Of a stretch of DNA of 64,000 nucleotides, positions 52,268 through 61,886 are shown one piece after another. Within the stretch, counting starts at the first letter, position 1; every line of letters begins with the position of its first letter. The position numbers were made by a program, and so were the translations under genes. Source of the stretch: Paenibacillus xylanexedens (GTDB lineage Bacteria; Bacillota; Bacilli; Paenibacillales; Paenibacillaceae); the NCBI RefSeq assembly GCF_007676705.1, contig NZ_VEBF01000001.1, positions 372,001-436,000 of the forward strand, given 5' to 3'. Under the pieces are notes generated by a model. That model searched no databases. It saw only the letters and a program-made list of their open reading frames with translations, and was not told the origin of the DNA.

Positions 52268-54634
52268 ATGCGACTAAGACTCCCATTACATAGATTCATG
52301 AAAACTAAATTTAATTTCGTGTGGTTTGTAACGATGCTGTGCTTTATACTGACAGCCACGTATATCCATATCTCTTCATTTATGAATCCTTATATCGGAC
52401 TTTCGTTGACACCAAATGCCTCCAATTCTTGGGCAGTACATTATGTAGATCCGCAAGGTTTAGCTTATACATCCGGGATTCGATCGGGTGACACCGTTAT
52501 CTCGCTGGAACCCAAAGGAGGAGTCCGCTTACTCCATCAAAAAGGTGTATTCTTAGTGACTGAAGCCTACACCATCGACGTTGAGAATTCTCACGGTCAG
52601 GCATCCGGACATACAATGAAGCCTGGATCACGTGAATGGTTCAACATCGGCTTCTCATCCATAGTAGAATTATTGCTATTGTTGACCGGAACCTATGCCT
52701 TGTTTAGCCAACCCGGTTCACGAGTGATGCGCCTGTTCTACCTCCTTAACCTGTCCATGGCCATATGTATACTGACGATATACACATCCCAGTTGCCTTT
52801 ATCTAATTATATTTTGGCCTTTTGTGCGGCATGGTTACCTTACTGTCTAACTGCTTTTTATGTGTCTTTTGTATTCCGTACCCGTCTGCATCGTTTCCGA
52901 TGGTTATTAATCATCAGCAGATGTATTGCCGTTGCCTACTCTACTGGCCTTGCCTTTCTGTACATCAAGCAGTGGATAATGACCGATGTTCAAATCAATC
53001 AAGGCATTACTACCGTCAGTACTCCTGTTGCACCGTCTGGTCCAACCAACCTGCTCAACTTTATTCTTTGTGCAACCCTTCTGATCTTAATCTGGATGAC
53101 ATGGGTTAATCGTAAAAGCTACAATCGCAAGGAGCAGAACCAGCTATTGCTCATGTTAACTGGAATACTTGTTAGCCTGATTCCCTTCATCATCTGTTTT
53201 GCTATTCCAACCCTGCTTCAAGGTGAACCATTATTGCCTGTAGAGTACACATTAATTGGATTTCTACCTTTGTCATGGATGTTCACTTATGTACTTGTAC
53301 AACGGAGTATGCTTGACCTCAAACTGGTTATGCCAAGATTGATGATTCAAGGACTATATGTTTTAATCGTATTTTTACTGTTTCTGGCTGCTTCTCACCT
53401 GCATTCGTTAATTCATATCAGCTTGTTGTTTGTCTCGTTTTTGCTGATCACTTGGGTGTATCAGTACATGCTCACCCGCTCACGTAAGAAAAACAAACTT
53501 AACAAAGACTGGTTGGAACACCAGCAACTGCGGTTGACTGTGCGAATGGCTGAGCAGCAAAACATGCGGGACATGATTCACGTGTTTGCCGAGATGTTCC
53601 ACAAGATGCTTGATATTGAAGGTGTAATTGTCATATGGATTGATGATAAGCACAGATATTCTCAGGAAGGTACAGGGATTTTTGCTTCCATTCAGAATAC
53701 CAATAATGAGGCGTTGGATATTGAAGTTTTACGACAGAAATACGAATTGGCACAGGTTTGGGAGCTGTCAGGTGAACCCACTACGGAGACGATAGGATTT
53801 CTGGGTATCGGTCACAAAGAAAATCGCACCCTTTTTTCAGCAGAAGAACAGGATATCATTGATCAAGGCAGGCTGGAAGCAATTCGAATGCTCGTCAATG
53901 GCAAACTCTTATCCGATCTGCAAAAGCGATATGAACACCGTGTTGATCAGACAACGCTTCATGAACACCAGATACGCCGTCATCGGGAGTTCAATGATAT
54001 TTTGATGGAAGCCCAACAGGCAGAGCGTATGAAAACCTCTTATTTCCTTCATGATCAACTACTTCAAAACCTGATCTTCCTGTCTCGTGATTTGGAGGAA
54101 TTACATGATACCGGAGTGACGGATAGGGGTCAAACGGCTGTTTGGCTGGAGTGCCTGTATGCTTCCCAGAAAGATATTCGCCAACTGTGTGATGATCTGT
54201 ACCCTCATATTATGGATCGAAGTGATCTTGAAGAAGCGCTGCAATGGCTCATCCGTACGCTTGAAATGCAAAGTGGTATCATGATGGAGCTAAGCTACCA
54301 TGCTTCGTCTGAAGAGTTGAAGCAAGAACCACTGAAGTCCACTGTTTTTCGGTCGATCCGTGAACTCATTATGAATGTAATGAAACACGCCGAAGCTACG
54401 TTTTGCTCCATTCAGGTACATACAAGAGATAACCATCTGATTATTCAAGTCAAAGATGACGGCTTGGGGTTTAATGTTCATACCACATTTGATACTGCAA
54501 CAGGGCACTTCGGTTTGATTTCCATACAAAGCAGCATTCAGCATCTCGGTGGAGAATTCACCGTACATTCCACCCCTGGCAAAGGAACCACAATAAGCAT
54601 TCGTTTGCCTTTCATCAAAGGAGCTATTGAATAA
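52268..54634 (+). CDS. ComP-like sensor histidine kinase with extracellular PDZ-like domain
   Basis: A 788-residue membrane kinase. After a first helix (about 15-35), residues about 43-110 form a PDZ-like extracellular segment (AYTSGIRSGDTVISLEPKGG). About seven further helices run to residue ~405. A GAF-like region (about 425-545) precedes a HisKA_3 dimerisation domain with H595 in YFLHDQLLQNL and an HATPase domain (IRELIMNVMKHAEA, DDGLGFN, GHFGLISIQ). This design matches ComP-type kinases. The chosen ATG has only a weak GGATG upstream; an earlier ATG lies within the terminator of the previous gene. It overlaps the regulator gene by one base. No ComQ/ComX-like peptide genes are adjacent. Confidence 0.83.
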   Translation: MRLRLPLHRFMKTKFNFVWFVTMLCFILTATYIHISSFMNPYIGLSLTPNASNSWAVHYVDPQGLAYTSGIRSGDTVISLEPKGGVRLLHQKGVFLVTEAYTIDVENSHGQASGHTMKPGSREWFNIGFSSIVELLLLLTGTYALFSQPGSRVMRLFYLLNLSMAICILTIYTSQLPLSNYILAFCAAWLPYCLTAFYVSFVFRTRLHRFRWLLIISRCIAVAYSTGLAFLYIKQWIMTDVQINQGITTVSTPVAPSGPTNLLNFILCATLLILIWMTWVNRKSYNRKEQNQLLLMLTGILVSLIPFIICFAIPTLLQGEPLLPVEYTLIGFLPLSWMFTYVLVQRSMLDLKLVMPRLMIQGLYVLIVFLLFLAASHLHSLIHISLLFVSFLLITWVYQYMLTRSRKKNKLNKDWLEHQQLRLTVRMAEQQNMRDMIHVFAEMFHKMLDIEGVIVIWIDDKHRYSQEGTGIFASIQNTNNEALDIEVLRQKYELAQVWELSGEPTTETIGFLGIGHKENRTLFSAEEQDIIDQGRLEAIRMLVNGKLLSDLQKRYEHRVDQTTLHEHQIRRHREFNDILMEAQQAERMKTSYFLHDQLLQNLIFLSRDLEELHDTGVTDRGQTAVWLECLYASQKDIRQLCDDLYPHIMDRSDLEEALQWLIRTLEMQSGIMMELSYHASSEELKQEPLKSTVFRSIRELIMNVMKHAEATFCSIQVHTRDNHLIIQVKDDGLGFNVHTTFDTATGHFGLISIQSSIQHLGGEFTVHSTPGKGTTISIRLPFIKGAIE

Positions 54635-55269
54635 TGAACGAACCAATCACAGTCGTACTGCTTGATGATCATCCTCTGGTCATGGAAGGTCTCAACAACC
54701 GTTTGAATCGTGAACCAGACATACAGGTAGTGAAGACATTCAATGATCCTTTGCTTTTCTTATCCGAAGTAGAGACGTTGCGACCAGACGTTGTCGTGAT
54801 GGATATCCGCATGCCCCAGCTTGACGGATTCGAAGTTGTGAGAAGATTGAAAGATCAATACGGGTTATCCGTTAAAATCATACTACTATCCGGATACAAC
54901 TATCACGAATTCCAGTTAAAAGCTTATGATCTGGGCGTTCATGCCTATTTGTCGAAGCAAGCAACGTATGGACAGATTATCAACGCCATCCACCAAAGTA
55001 TGTTGGGTCATGTGCTTATTCCAGAGAAAATGTTATCTCCTAATCTGGAGGAATCCCTCACAGCAACTGAACGGGAAGTGCTTAACCGCATTGCACTGGA
55101 GATGACCAACAAGGAGATTGCACAGGATCTGGCGATCAGTCAACGTACAGTGGAGTATCATATTACCTCTATTACGCAGAAATTTGGTGTTAAGTCCAGA
55201 ATTGGTGCTGTAGTCAAAGGCTATCAGGCAGGGATTCTCGGTGACGTAACACTCCCTGAGAAACGTTAA
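54634..55269 (+). CDS. NarL/FixJ-family response regulator (ComA-like)
   Basis: A 211-residue regulator with receiver domain (D57 in VVVMDIRMPQLDG, D11/D12) and LuxR-type helix-turn-helix at about 145-205 (SLTATEREVLNRIALEMTNKEIA, ISQRTVEYHITSI). The start overlaps the kinase stop (TAATG), so translation is coupled. It belongs with the upstream kinase. Targets are unknown; the nearby SLH hydrolase is a candidate. Confidence 0.87.
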   Translation: MNEPITVVLLDDHPLVMEGLNNRLNREPDIQVVKTFNDPLLFLSEVETLRPDVVVMDIRMPQLDGFEVVRRLKDQYGLSVKIILLSGYNYHEFQLKAYDLGVHAYLSKQATYGQIINAIHQSMLGHVLIPEKMLSPNLEESLTATEREVLNRIALEMTNKEIAQDLAISQRTVEYHITSITQKFGVKSRIGAVVKGYQAGILGDVTLPEKR

Positions 55270-55294
55270 AGCATGGAACATTTTACGAGAACAA

Positions 55295-55349
55295 CAAAAG
55301 AGCGGCAGAACCCCTCACATGCAACCTAAGGTATGTTCTGAACCGCTCT
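55295..55349. terminator. Bidirectional terminator between convergent genes
   Basis: AGAGCGG-AGAAC pairs with GTTCT-CCGCTCT around a longer loop, with four T residues on the minus strand and a TA-rich end on the plus strand. It separates the response regulator and the isomerase-like gene. Confidence 0.6.
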
Positions 55350-55401
55350 ATATGTTGGTTTACTTCTATAAGGTGCATTCATGTTTGATGCGGTTGCTCC
55401 C

Positions 55402-56367
55402 TTATCCGTGCTGACGCGCCGCATGACGTTCAGCAATACGAGCTGTAATCAAACCATGACTCTCATCGATTTCCTGCGGTGTGCACGCGGCTTTCAGCTC
55501 ATATACTTTCACTGGCGAACGATCAATGATATCCAAAAATGAATCAAAGAAGGTCATGTCTTTACTATGGATGTATGGACACCAATGATCTGCCAACCCT
55601 ACGGTTTCATGAATATGCACGCCAACCACGTGATCAATCAACGCGTTAGCCTCCCGTACATTATCGTACAGGCCCATTCGATCCATCATCATACCGTGAC
55701 CAATATCATACCAGAGACCAAGCGGCGCGCCCTTCATTTGTCCAATAATCGTTCCGGCTTCATGCAAAGTCGGCATCTGATAACAGCGTGAACGGGTCTC
55801 AATACCGAAATTCACCCCATATCCTCGCTGCTCGGACAAGTCGCATACCTCTTCGAGACTTTCCTGAATCCGGCTCAGGTAATGTGTGCTGCCATCTTGC
55901 CTCTTCTCGATCATCTCTTGCCATAAAGCTTGATACGCCGCTGAGTCCGGCCCCTGATCGTGGTATATCTTTTTCAATGCTTCATCTATGTTGTATTCGA
56001 ACGGAACTTCACCGGGATGTACAACGACAGCCTTGGCACCATAACGATGTGCGTACTCGGCTGAACGAAGTAACAGTTCAATCGCCCGTTTTCGGCGCGG
56101 TTCATCATCAAATCCGAGCAGGACGGAATCCGTTCCGTAATCCGGATCAGCCACATACGGAAATGTATTATGCACACTGGATACACCGATCTCTCCCCGT
56201 TCAATCATCGGCTCTATCGTCTGCAGCATCTCTTCCGTAACGTTATAATTCAGTTCAACCTGTTTGAATCCAAGAGACTTGATCTCCTCAATCATGCCTT
56301 GTCCGGTCGTATGACGTTTGATATTCCAACATGTTGAGAACGAATATTCTTGTTTGTCTGTGTACAT
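55402..56367 (-). CDS. Sugar phosphate isomerase/epimerase-like TIM barrel (AP endonuclease 2 family)
   Basis: A 321-residue protein of the xylose isomerase-like TIM-barrel family. Metal-binding positions are suggested by E in NFGIETRSR, D-x-G-H in LWYDIGHGMM, H in GVHIHETVG and E in KVYELKAA. It lies downstream of the second sugar importer locus and the unknown 572-residue protein, separated from the latter by the second copy of the dispersed repeat, so it may serve the same pathway. The substrate is unknown. Confidence 0.75.
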   Translation of the reverse strand: MYTDKQEYSFSTCWNIKRHTTGQGMIEEIKSLGFKQVELNYNVTEEMLQTIEPMIERGEIGVSSVHNTFPYVADPDYGTDSVLLGFDDEPRRKRAIELLLRSAEYAHRYGAKAVVVHPGEVPFEYNIDEALKKIYHDQGPDSAAYQALWQEMIEKRQDGSTHYLSRIQESLEEVCDLSEQRGYGVNFGIETRSRCYQMPTLHEAGTIIGQMKGAPLGLWYDIGHGMMMDRMGLYDNVREANALIDHVVGVHIHETVGLADHWCPYIHSKDMTFFDSFLDIIDRSPVKVYELKAACTPQEIDESHGLITARIAERHAARQHG

Positions 56368-56423
56368 ACTTGGTCCTCCTGACTCTCATTCTATCGCCCA
56401 TTCATATTCCATTTATCTCTATC

Positions 56424-56617
56424 TATATAAGTTGAACCAATAAACTTTACACTAGATCACTCCAATTGCAGTACCATCTTCCGATCGCTGTTATCCCCAG
56501 ATTTTTTTGATCCCCTTCTCCAAAGGGAAAAATCCGGTGATAAAGGCGAACGCTCCGCTTCTTCAGATCGGTTCTGCACTCTTCGTTCTCGTGTAAATGT
56601 TCAGTTCATCTTATATA
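56424..56617. repeat. Dispersed inverted-repeat element, copy 2 (MITE-like)
   Basis: This gene-free block is bounded by TATATAAG...TTTACACTAG at one end and GTGTAAATGTT...CTTATATA at the other, giving imperfect terminal inverted repeats of roughly 25-30 bp. It shares GATCGCTGTTATCCCCAG followed by a T-run, ATAAAGGCGAACGCTCCGCT-like and GTGTAAATGTT segments with the copy near 14.4 kb. An inner stem pairs TTATC-CC-GATTTTT with AAAAATC-GG-GATAA. It lies between two co-directional minus-strand genes. Confidence 0.7.
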
Positions 56618-56618
56618 C

Positions 56619-58337
56619 CTATTTATTCCTCAAACCGTTGTCTTCACGAAAAGTCAATTCGAATCTCATCTTGTTCGCAGTCTTCCCAGGCACATAACGA
56701 TAGATGATCTCCGCATGATTCACAAGCATTAACACGGATGGTTCAGGCGCCTCAGCCTTTACGGCACAAGTAAGGCCAGGGAACCGCCATAACGCTGGTG
56801 TAATATCCTGCTGACTAAGGGATGGCCCCCTGATTTCAAAATAAACATCGATCTCTTCCGCCGTATCCAATTCCACATCAATGGTTAACGTATCTGGCGT
56901 GAGATCCGCATCGAACGTTATTCCGCCCAGATGACTATTCCACCCCTCGCCCACCTCACGACGGATCAAGCGGAGATAATAACGCTCACCCTTATCTGTC
57001 TGCCAGTGGATCGTGGCTGGATGCATCTGGCCGTTGGTATTCACACTTCCCGACATGGCCCCGATCATCCGGTCTTCTCCGATCCAGGCCTTGGCCGTAC
57101 ATAGATTCCGGTTAGACGCTGGATCATTGCGCTCACATAGTTCCATGAACTGTTTCTGCACAAGACGATCCTCTTGATGAGCCTTGAAAAAGGGTACGGC
57201 TTCAGCGGGCACATCCACCCCGAGGAGCGCAATCAGCGGATCATGCCCAGATTCACAGTTGATTCCTGCCAGATATTCATACCCTTCTCCAAGCAAGAGA
57301 TAGATAAATACACCGATCGAACTGTGCTCTCGCATCTCCATGTCGTACGCCCGGGAGAACGGGCCGGAGAGATTCTCCAGGTTGGCGTTGTAATATAGCG
57401 CAATGTTATTCCACAGCCCATGTTCAATCCGGTGGCCAATTTCGATCAAACGTTCGGTGAGTCCATACTTTCGATACATGCCAAGCACGGACAGATCCAC
57501 CCCGTAATACGTTGTCGTATTGAATTCCGCGAATGTACCATCGTACTGTTCAAACTCTTTCATTAACCCCTCTGCCTGTTCTTCCGAATGACGAATCCAA
57601 TCTGTTCGGTTCAAGCGATGACCATAGTAGTGGGTAATGAAAATGTGCATCAACTCAATATTTGTGTTCATGGGGATTACGTCGGATAACCTGCGTTCTA
57701 TTGAGCCTTGAACAGTCAACCCCATCGCATGGTCCATCCGTTTCATGAGTGTCTCCGGCATAAGTTCGGAGAATTCGGCAGTTACGACCACACAGACACA
57801 AGCGATGAACTCGCGCCAGTTGGGATCATAGCTGATCCAGACTGGTGGGAGAACCTCATTCACTGCCGAATTAAAAAGGTGTTTCAGTTGTTTGGGATCC
57901 GCTGCCTCAGTGAGCAGAGAACCCTCTTCCTGTAGTTTATGGATAAACTGCGCAGACACCTTCTCAAAGGTGCGTTCCAGGAAATAGGCCGTGCCTGGCG
58001 CAAAAGATTTCCAAGCATAGTGACCCGCTGGTGGATGCACATCATTGGGTCGGGTCGCGAAGGTTCCGTGATAGATTTCATCCGGAGCGTCATATTGATA
58101 ATCGAGCACTTTGTGGAACACCCGTATCGCGCGTTCCACATCACCAGGCTCATTTCGAATCAACAACCCGAGTGCATAATGTGCACTGGCTCGTGTGCTG
58201 TGCTGCGATGAATCCTCCTCTTCAAAACTCCGAATCAGATTCAGTTCCTCATCATAGAAGCTATCCATCATCAACATCGACTGATTTACAAGATACTGCT
58301 GCTCTTTCGACATCTTCTCTACCATTCGTTGTGTCAT
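56619..58337 (-). CDS. Unrecognised 572-residue protein of the second carbohydrate locus
   Basis: I do not recognise this family. The first ~330 residues look mostly helical, with pairs of amphipathic helices such as RASAHYALGLLIRNEPGDVERA, which suggest an alpha/alpha-toroid. The last ~180 residues look like a beta-sandwich with segments ATIHWQTDKGERYYLRLIRRE and DTLTIDVELDTAEEIDVYFEIRG. There is no signal peptide. GGGAGG lies nine bases before the ATG. It follows the LplC-type permease by only 22 bases, so it is part of the importer operon and probably acts in the cytoplasm on the imported glycan, for example as a hydrolase or lyase. This is inference from position and fold impression only. 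Confidence 0.7.
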   Translation of the reverse strand: MTQRMVEKMSKEQQYLVNQSMLMMDSFYDEELNLIRSFEEEDSSQHSTRASAHYALGLLIRNEPGDVERAIRVFHKVLDYQYDAPDEIYHGTFATRPNDVHPPAGHYAWKSFAPGTAYFLERTFEKVSAQFIHKLQEEGSLLTEAADPKQLKHLFNSAVNEVLPPVWISYDPNWREFIACVCVVVTAEFSELMPETLMKRMDHAMGLTVQGSIERRLSDVIPMNTNIELMHIFITHYYGHRLNRTDWIRHSEEQAEGLMKEFEQYDGTFAEFNTTTYYGVDLSVLGMYRKYGLTERLIEIGHRIEHGLWNNIALYYNANLENLSGPFSRAYDMEMREHSSIGVFIYLLLGEGYEYLAGINCESGHDPLIALLGVDVPAEAVPFFKAHQEDRLVQKQFMELCERNDPASNRNLCTAKAWIGEDRMIGAMSGSVNTNGQMHPATIHWQTDKGERYYLRLIRREVGEGWNSHLGGITFDADLTPDTLTIDVELDTAEEIDVYFEIRGPSLSQQDITPALWRFPGLTCAVKAEAPEPSVLMLVNHAEIIYRYVPGKTANKMRFELTFREDNGLRNK

Positions 58338-58359
58338 GTCATGCGACCTCCCGAGATTG

Positions 58360-59232
58360 TTAACCTTTTACAGCACCTACCATTACGCCACTGATAAAGT
58401 ACCGCTGCAACCACGGATACACAAGCAGGATCGGTAACGTTGAGAATATAACGCTGGCTGCTTTCAGACTCTCAGGCAATACCTGAACGGCACCAATTCC
58501 TTCGTTCTGCATCAGTTCTGTAATCTGGTTTTGCTGAATCATCTGATACAACTTTAATTGCAAAGGGTATAGCTCAGGCTTGGTGATATACATGAGTGCA
58601 TCCTGGAAACCATTCCAGCGTCCTACCGCGTAGAATAGGCTCAGTGTCGCCATAACCGGAAGGGACAGTGGCAAGATAATGCGTATGAGTGTTCCAAAAT
58701 GGCTGCTTCCATCAATGCCTGCTGCTTCTTCCAGACTTTCAGGAATACCTCGGAAGAAGGTAATGAGAATGATCATGTAGAACGGACTAATCAATCCAGG
58801 CAGAATAAGTCCCCATGTGCTATCGAGTAAATGTAGATTTTTGATCAGAATGTACTCGGGAATAATGCCCCCACTGAAGAACATCGTCACCACAATGACG
58901 AGCATGAACCACTTGCGCCCTTTCAGATTACTCTTCGCCAGTGGATAAGCTGCTGCGATAGTCATCACCATGCTTAGCACAGTACTAAGGACGGTCAGCC
59001 ATATTGTATAGATAAGGGAACGAATCATTGATCCATCTGCAAATACTTTGGTATACGCCTCAAAGGACAACTCTTTGGGAAAAAAGGATACTTCTCCTGA
59101 ACCGATCGCCCGGTTTGAACTGAGCGAGATCGCAATAATATGAATGAATGGTGCAAGACACAGCACCATCGTAATGACAATAAGAATGACGTTTACCGTG
59201 TTGAATATTCGATTCGCCGTGTTTTCAGACAT
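58360..59232 (-). CDS. Sugar ABC importer permease, LplC/YtcP type (second locus)
   Basis: A 290-residue protein with six predicted membrane helices and the EAA-type loop EEAAGIDGSSHFGTLIRIILP. It ends in YPWLQRYFISGVMVGAVKG, as in the paralogue near 34 kb. The ATG lies after AAGGAGTGAGTGGG; a GTG three codons upstream overlaps that site. It partners the LplB-type permease encoded just upstream. Confidence 0.87.
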   Translation of the reverse strand: MSENTANRIFNTVNVILIVITMVLCLAPFIHIIAISLSSNRAIGSGEVSFFPKELSFEAYTKVFADGSMIRSLIYTIWLTVLSTVLSMVMTIAAAYPLAKSNLKGRKWFMLVIVVTMFFSGGIIPEYILIKNLHLLDSTWGLILPGLISPFYMIILITFFRGIPESLEEAAGIDGSSHFGTLIRIILPLSLPVMATLSLFYAVGRWNGFQDALMYITKPELYPLQLKLYQMIQQNQITELMQNEGIGAVQVLPESLKAASVIFSTLPILLVYPWLQRYFISGVMVGAVKG

Positions 59233-59270
59233 CCCACTCACTCCTTACAGATCATATGTGATTCAATCCA

Positions 59271-60173
59271 CTACATAATGCTCTCATCGGTTAATTTCTT
59301 GGACGTATAGTTCGCTCCGAGTATGAAGACAAGTCCAACTAAAGCCTGGAACAAACCTACAGCTGTTGCGAGCGTAACCTGACCAGACTGTAAACCGACA
59401 CGATAGACAAATGTGCTGAGTACATCCGAGTATTCACGCACAGCCACGTTTCCGATAATAAACGGCCGGTCGAAGCCGATGGAGATCATGTTGCCGACAT
59501 TGATGATCAATAAGGTAACAATCGTCGTTTTGATGCCTGGTAAGGAGATGTGCCAGATTCTGCGCAGCCGACTTGCTCCATCCACTTCTGCTGCTTCGTA
59601 CAGTTCCCGGTTAATGCCCGTCAGGGACGCCAGATACAGAATCGTACCCCAGCCTGCACTCTGCCACACGCCTACCGCAAGATACGTAAAGAGCCAATAG
59701 TTTTTGTCTGAAAGGAAAGGCAATGGATCGAATCCCATGCTCATTAAGATATTGTTAATGAATCCGGATTGCGTACCAAATACCTGAAGTACGATTCCTC
59801 CAATAATCACCCACGAAATAAAGTGAGGAATGTACAGTAAGGTCTGTGCCAACTTTTTGAACCAGGCCTTCTTCAACTCGAACAATAAGATGGCCAATAT
59901 AAGTGGTGCCGGGAAGGAGACCAGTAAATCCAGCATGTTAAGTACTAACGTGTTACGTAATGCAGTGTAGAAGCCCTGATTTTGAAACACTTCTCTGAAT
60001 GCATCCAAACCAATCCACTCACTACCGGAGATACCTTGAAAGAAGTTAAAATCCTTGAACGCAATCTGCACGCCATACATTGGCCCATACTTGAAAATAA
60101 TGAAGTAGATCATGGGCAGTAGGAGCAACGCATATAGTTGCCAGTTTCTGCGGAAATAGATGCTTGTTTTCAT
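59271..60173 (-). CDS. Sugar ABC importer permease, LplB type (second locus)
   Basis: A 300-residue six-helix permease with LYALLLLPMIYFIIF and GPMYGVQIAFKDF at the N-terminus and the EAA loop YEAAEVDGASRLRRIWHISLP. GGGGGG lies seven bases before the chosen ATG, with AAGG immediately before it. The gene lies about 110 bases after the binding-protein gene, and the gap contains a possible weak hairpin formed by short TAAGGTGATG-like repeats. Confidence 0.87.
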   Translation of the reverse strand: MKTSIYFRRNWQLYALLLLPMIYFIIFKYGPMYGVQIAFKDFNFFQGISGSEWIGLDAFREVFQNQGFYTALRNTLVLNMLDLLVSFPAPLILAILLFELKKAWFKKLAQTLLYIPHFISWVIIGGIVLQVFGTQSGFINNILMSMGFDPLPFLSDKNYWLFTYLAVGVWQSAGWGTILYLASLTGINRELYEAAEVDGASRLRRIWHISLPGIKTTIVTLLIINVGNMISIGFDRPFIIGNVAVREYSDVLSTFVYRVGLQSGQVTLATAVGLFQALVGLVFILGANYTSKKLTDESIM

Positions 60174-60284
60174 AAACCTTCCCCCCATGTCATACAGGAT
60201 GTCTCCATTAAGGTGATGTTGTCATCACCTTAATGGAATCCCTGTTCTTTGTTGCCGTATGCATTAGATGTGATCTCTACTTAC

Positions 60285-61886
60285 CTATTTCATTGCATTG
60301 TAAGCTTCTGTACGTTCATCCAGGATTGCTTGACCACCGCTCGCCATGTAGTCCTTCATCATGCTGTCATACGTGGCTTCAAAATCAGCTGGTTTGGATA
60401 TCGTTGTTTTCACGAAGAACTCCATAAACTTGTCTTTCAGACCATTACCGTAGCGTGCTTCTGCATCAATCGGTTTAGAGAAGCGCACTGGTTGAATCGT
60501 GTCCGTGTTAGAGATCGCTACCGACTTACGCATATCATCCCGATACTTCGACTCTACCTGAACGACATAGGCCTCTTCATTTTTCTTGTCATCTCCAACG
60601 TATTTACCATTGACAATAATGGCAATGTCACCGGAATTATAGATACGACCTGCGATTTCAGGAGAAGCATCATCTTTGATCAATGGAACCCCATCCACAA
60701 GTTCATAGTTCTCGTTTTCAACACCGAATTGCAGGTCGAACAGGTTGTTGTCTGAAGCCATCCAATCCAGATACTTCATCGCTGCTTCCGCATTTTTGCT
60801 TGATTTCGGAATCATGACATACATTGCATTTGGCGCATATGCCGGTTTGGCGAATTTGCCTTCCGAGTTTTTGAATGCATCAATCGGTGTGATCACTGCA
60901 CCAGGTTGATTGGTTTGCAGATTTTTGTACGTACCGGAGATGTAGATCTCCCCCGCATCCTCGGTGTAGAATCCAACTTTGCCGTTAGATACATCTTCCC
61001 ACAGCTTTTTCTTATCTTTGTCGAGTCCAAAGTCCTTGCTCATTAATCCTTCATTATAAAGTGTGTTCATATATTTCAGGGCGTCCTTGAAACCAGGCAA
61101 TAAGGTTGGATAGTCATTGGAACCCAGTTGTTGCGTTAATGTATATTTCTGTTCTTCCGTCAGCGGTTCAATGAATGACCAGATCAGCGGTTCATATTGA
61201 GCCGAAGCAATAGACATTCCCATAGGAATAAGTCCTGTGCCGACTTTACCTGGATCTTTTTCCTTGAACGCCTTCAGTGTAGTATGCAGCTCCTCAGCTG
61301 TCTCAGGGGAAGGCAGTCCGAGTGTGTCCAGCCAGTCCTGACGAACATAGGATGCGTACTTGCCAAGTACAAGACGTTTACCTGGAACAGCGAATTGTTG
61401 TCCATCGTATTGACCGTAGGCCAGCGTTTCATCTCCCAGGAACTTCTTCAGGTTAGGACCACTTTGATTGATCAGATCCGTAAGTTCGGTCAGACCTCCT
61501 TGCTCTGCATACCGGTTGAATGTTCCCGAATCATAGGTAAATACGATATCAGGTACTTCAGAGCCACTCGCCATCAGAACATTAAGTTTCTGTACTTCCT
61601 CCGAGCGTGGTACCGGAACAAACTGAACATCGATGTTGTTTGGATCGCCAAACTTCTCTTGAATGAAGCGAGTCAGATAACTGTCCGAAATGGTGTAGCC
61701 CGCCGGTGTGTTTCCCCGATCGAAGATTTCTACTTTCAAAGTCGTTTTTTCCCCCGAACCCGACTCTCCTGATGAAGATGTTGATTCGCTTCCTGATGAA
61801 CATGCAGATAACAATAGAGTGAATGCTGTTACCACTGCGAGGATTGAACTTGCCTTGCCTGCCTTACGTCTTTGAAATAATCTCAT
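60285..61886 (-). CDS. Extracellular solute-binding lipoprotein (second Lpl-type locus)
   Basis: A 533-residue lipoprotein with lipobox LLLSAC (C29) and a Ser/Gly-rich linker after it, then a family-1/LplA-like binding fold (PDIVFTYDSGTFNRYAEQGGL, GKRLVLGKYASYVRQDWL, ASDNNLFDLQFGVENENYELVDG). It supplies sugars to the two permeases downstream. The ATG was chosen after AAAGGGGAAAGG; the longer frame adds 27 residues without a ribosome binding site. As in the other locus no ATPase gene is present. Confidence 0.87.
   Translation of the reverse strand: MRLFQRRKAGKASSILAVVTAFTLLLSACSSGSESTSSSGESGSGEKTTLKVEIFDRGNTPAGYTISDSYLTRFIQEKFGDPNNIDVQFVPVPRSEEVQKLNVLMASGSEVPDIVFTYDSGTFNRYAEQGGLTELTDLINQSGPNLKKFLGDETLAYGQYDGQQFAVPGKRLVLGKYASYVRQDWLDTLGLPSPETAEELHTTLKAFKEKDPGKVGTGLIPMGMSIASAQYEPLIWSFIEPLTEEQKYTLTQQLGSNDYPTLLPGFKDALKYMNTLYNEGLMSKDFGLDKDKKKLWEDVSNGKVGFYTEDAGEIYISGTYKNLQTNQPGAVITPIDAFKNSEGKFAKPAYAPNAMYVMIPKSSKNAEAAMKYLDWMASDNNLFDLQFGVENENYELVDGVPLIKDDASPEIAGRIYNSGDIAIIVNGKYVGDDKKNEEAYVVQVESKYRDDMRKSVAISNTDTIQPVRFSKPIDAEARYGNGLKDKFMEFFVKTTISKPADFEATYDSMMKDYMASGGQAILDERTEAYNAMK

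Noticed and set aside
52169-55402. A ComX/ComQ-type or Agr-type signalling peptide gene near the ComP-like kinase
   Set aside because: No small frame with a ribosome binding site and no isoprenyltransferase-like gene is present in the surrounding gaps.
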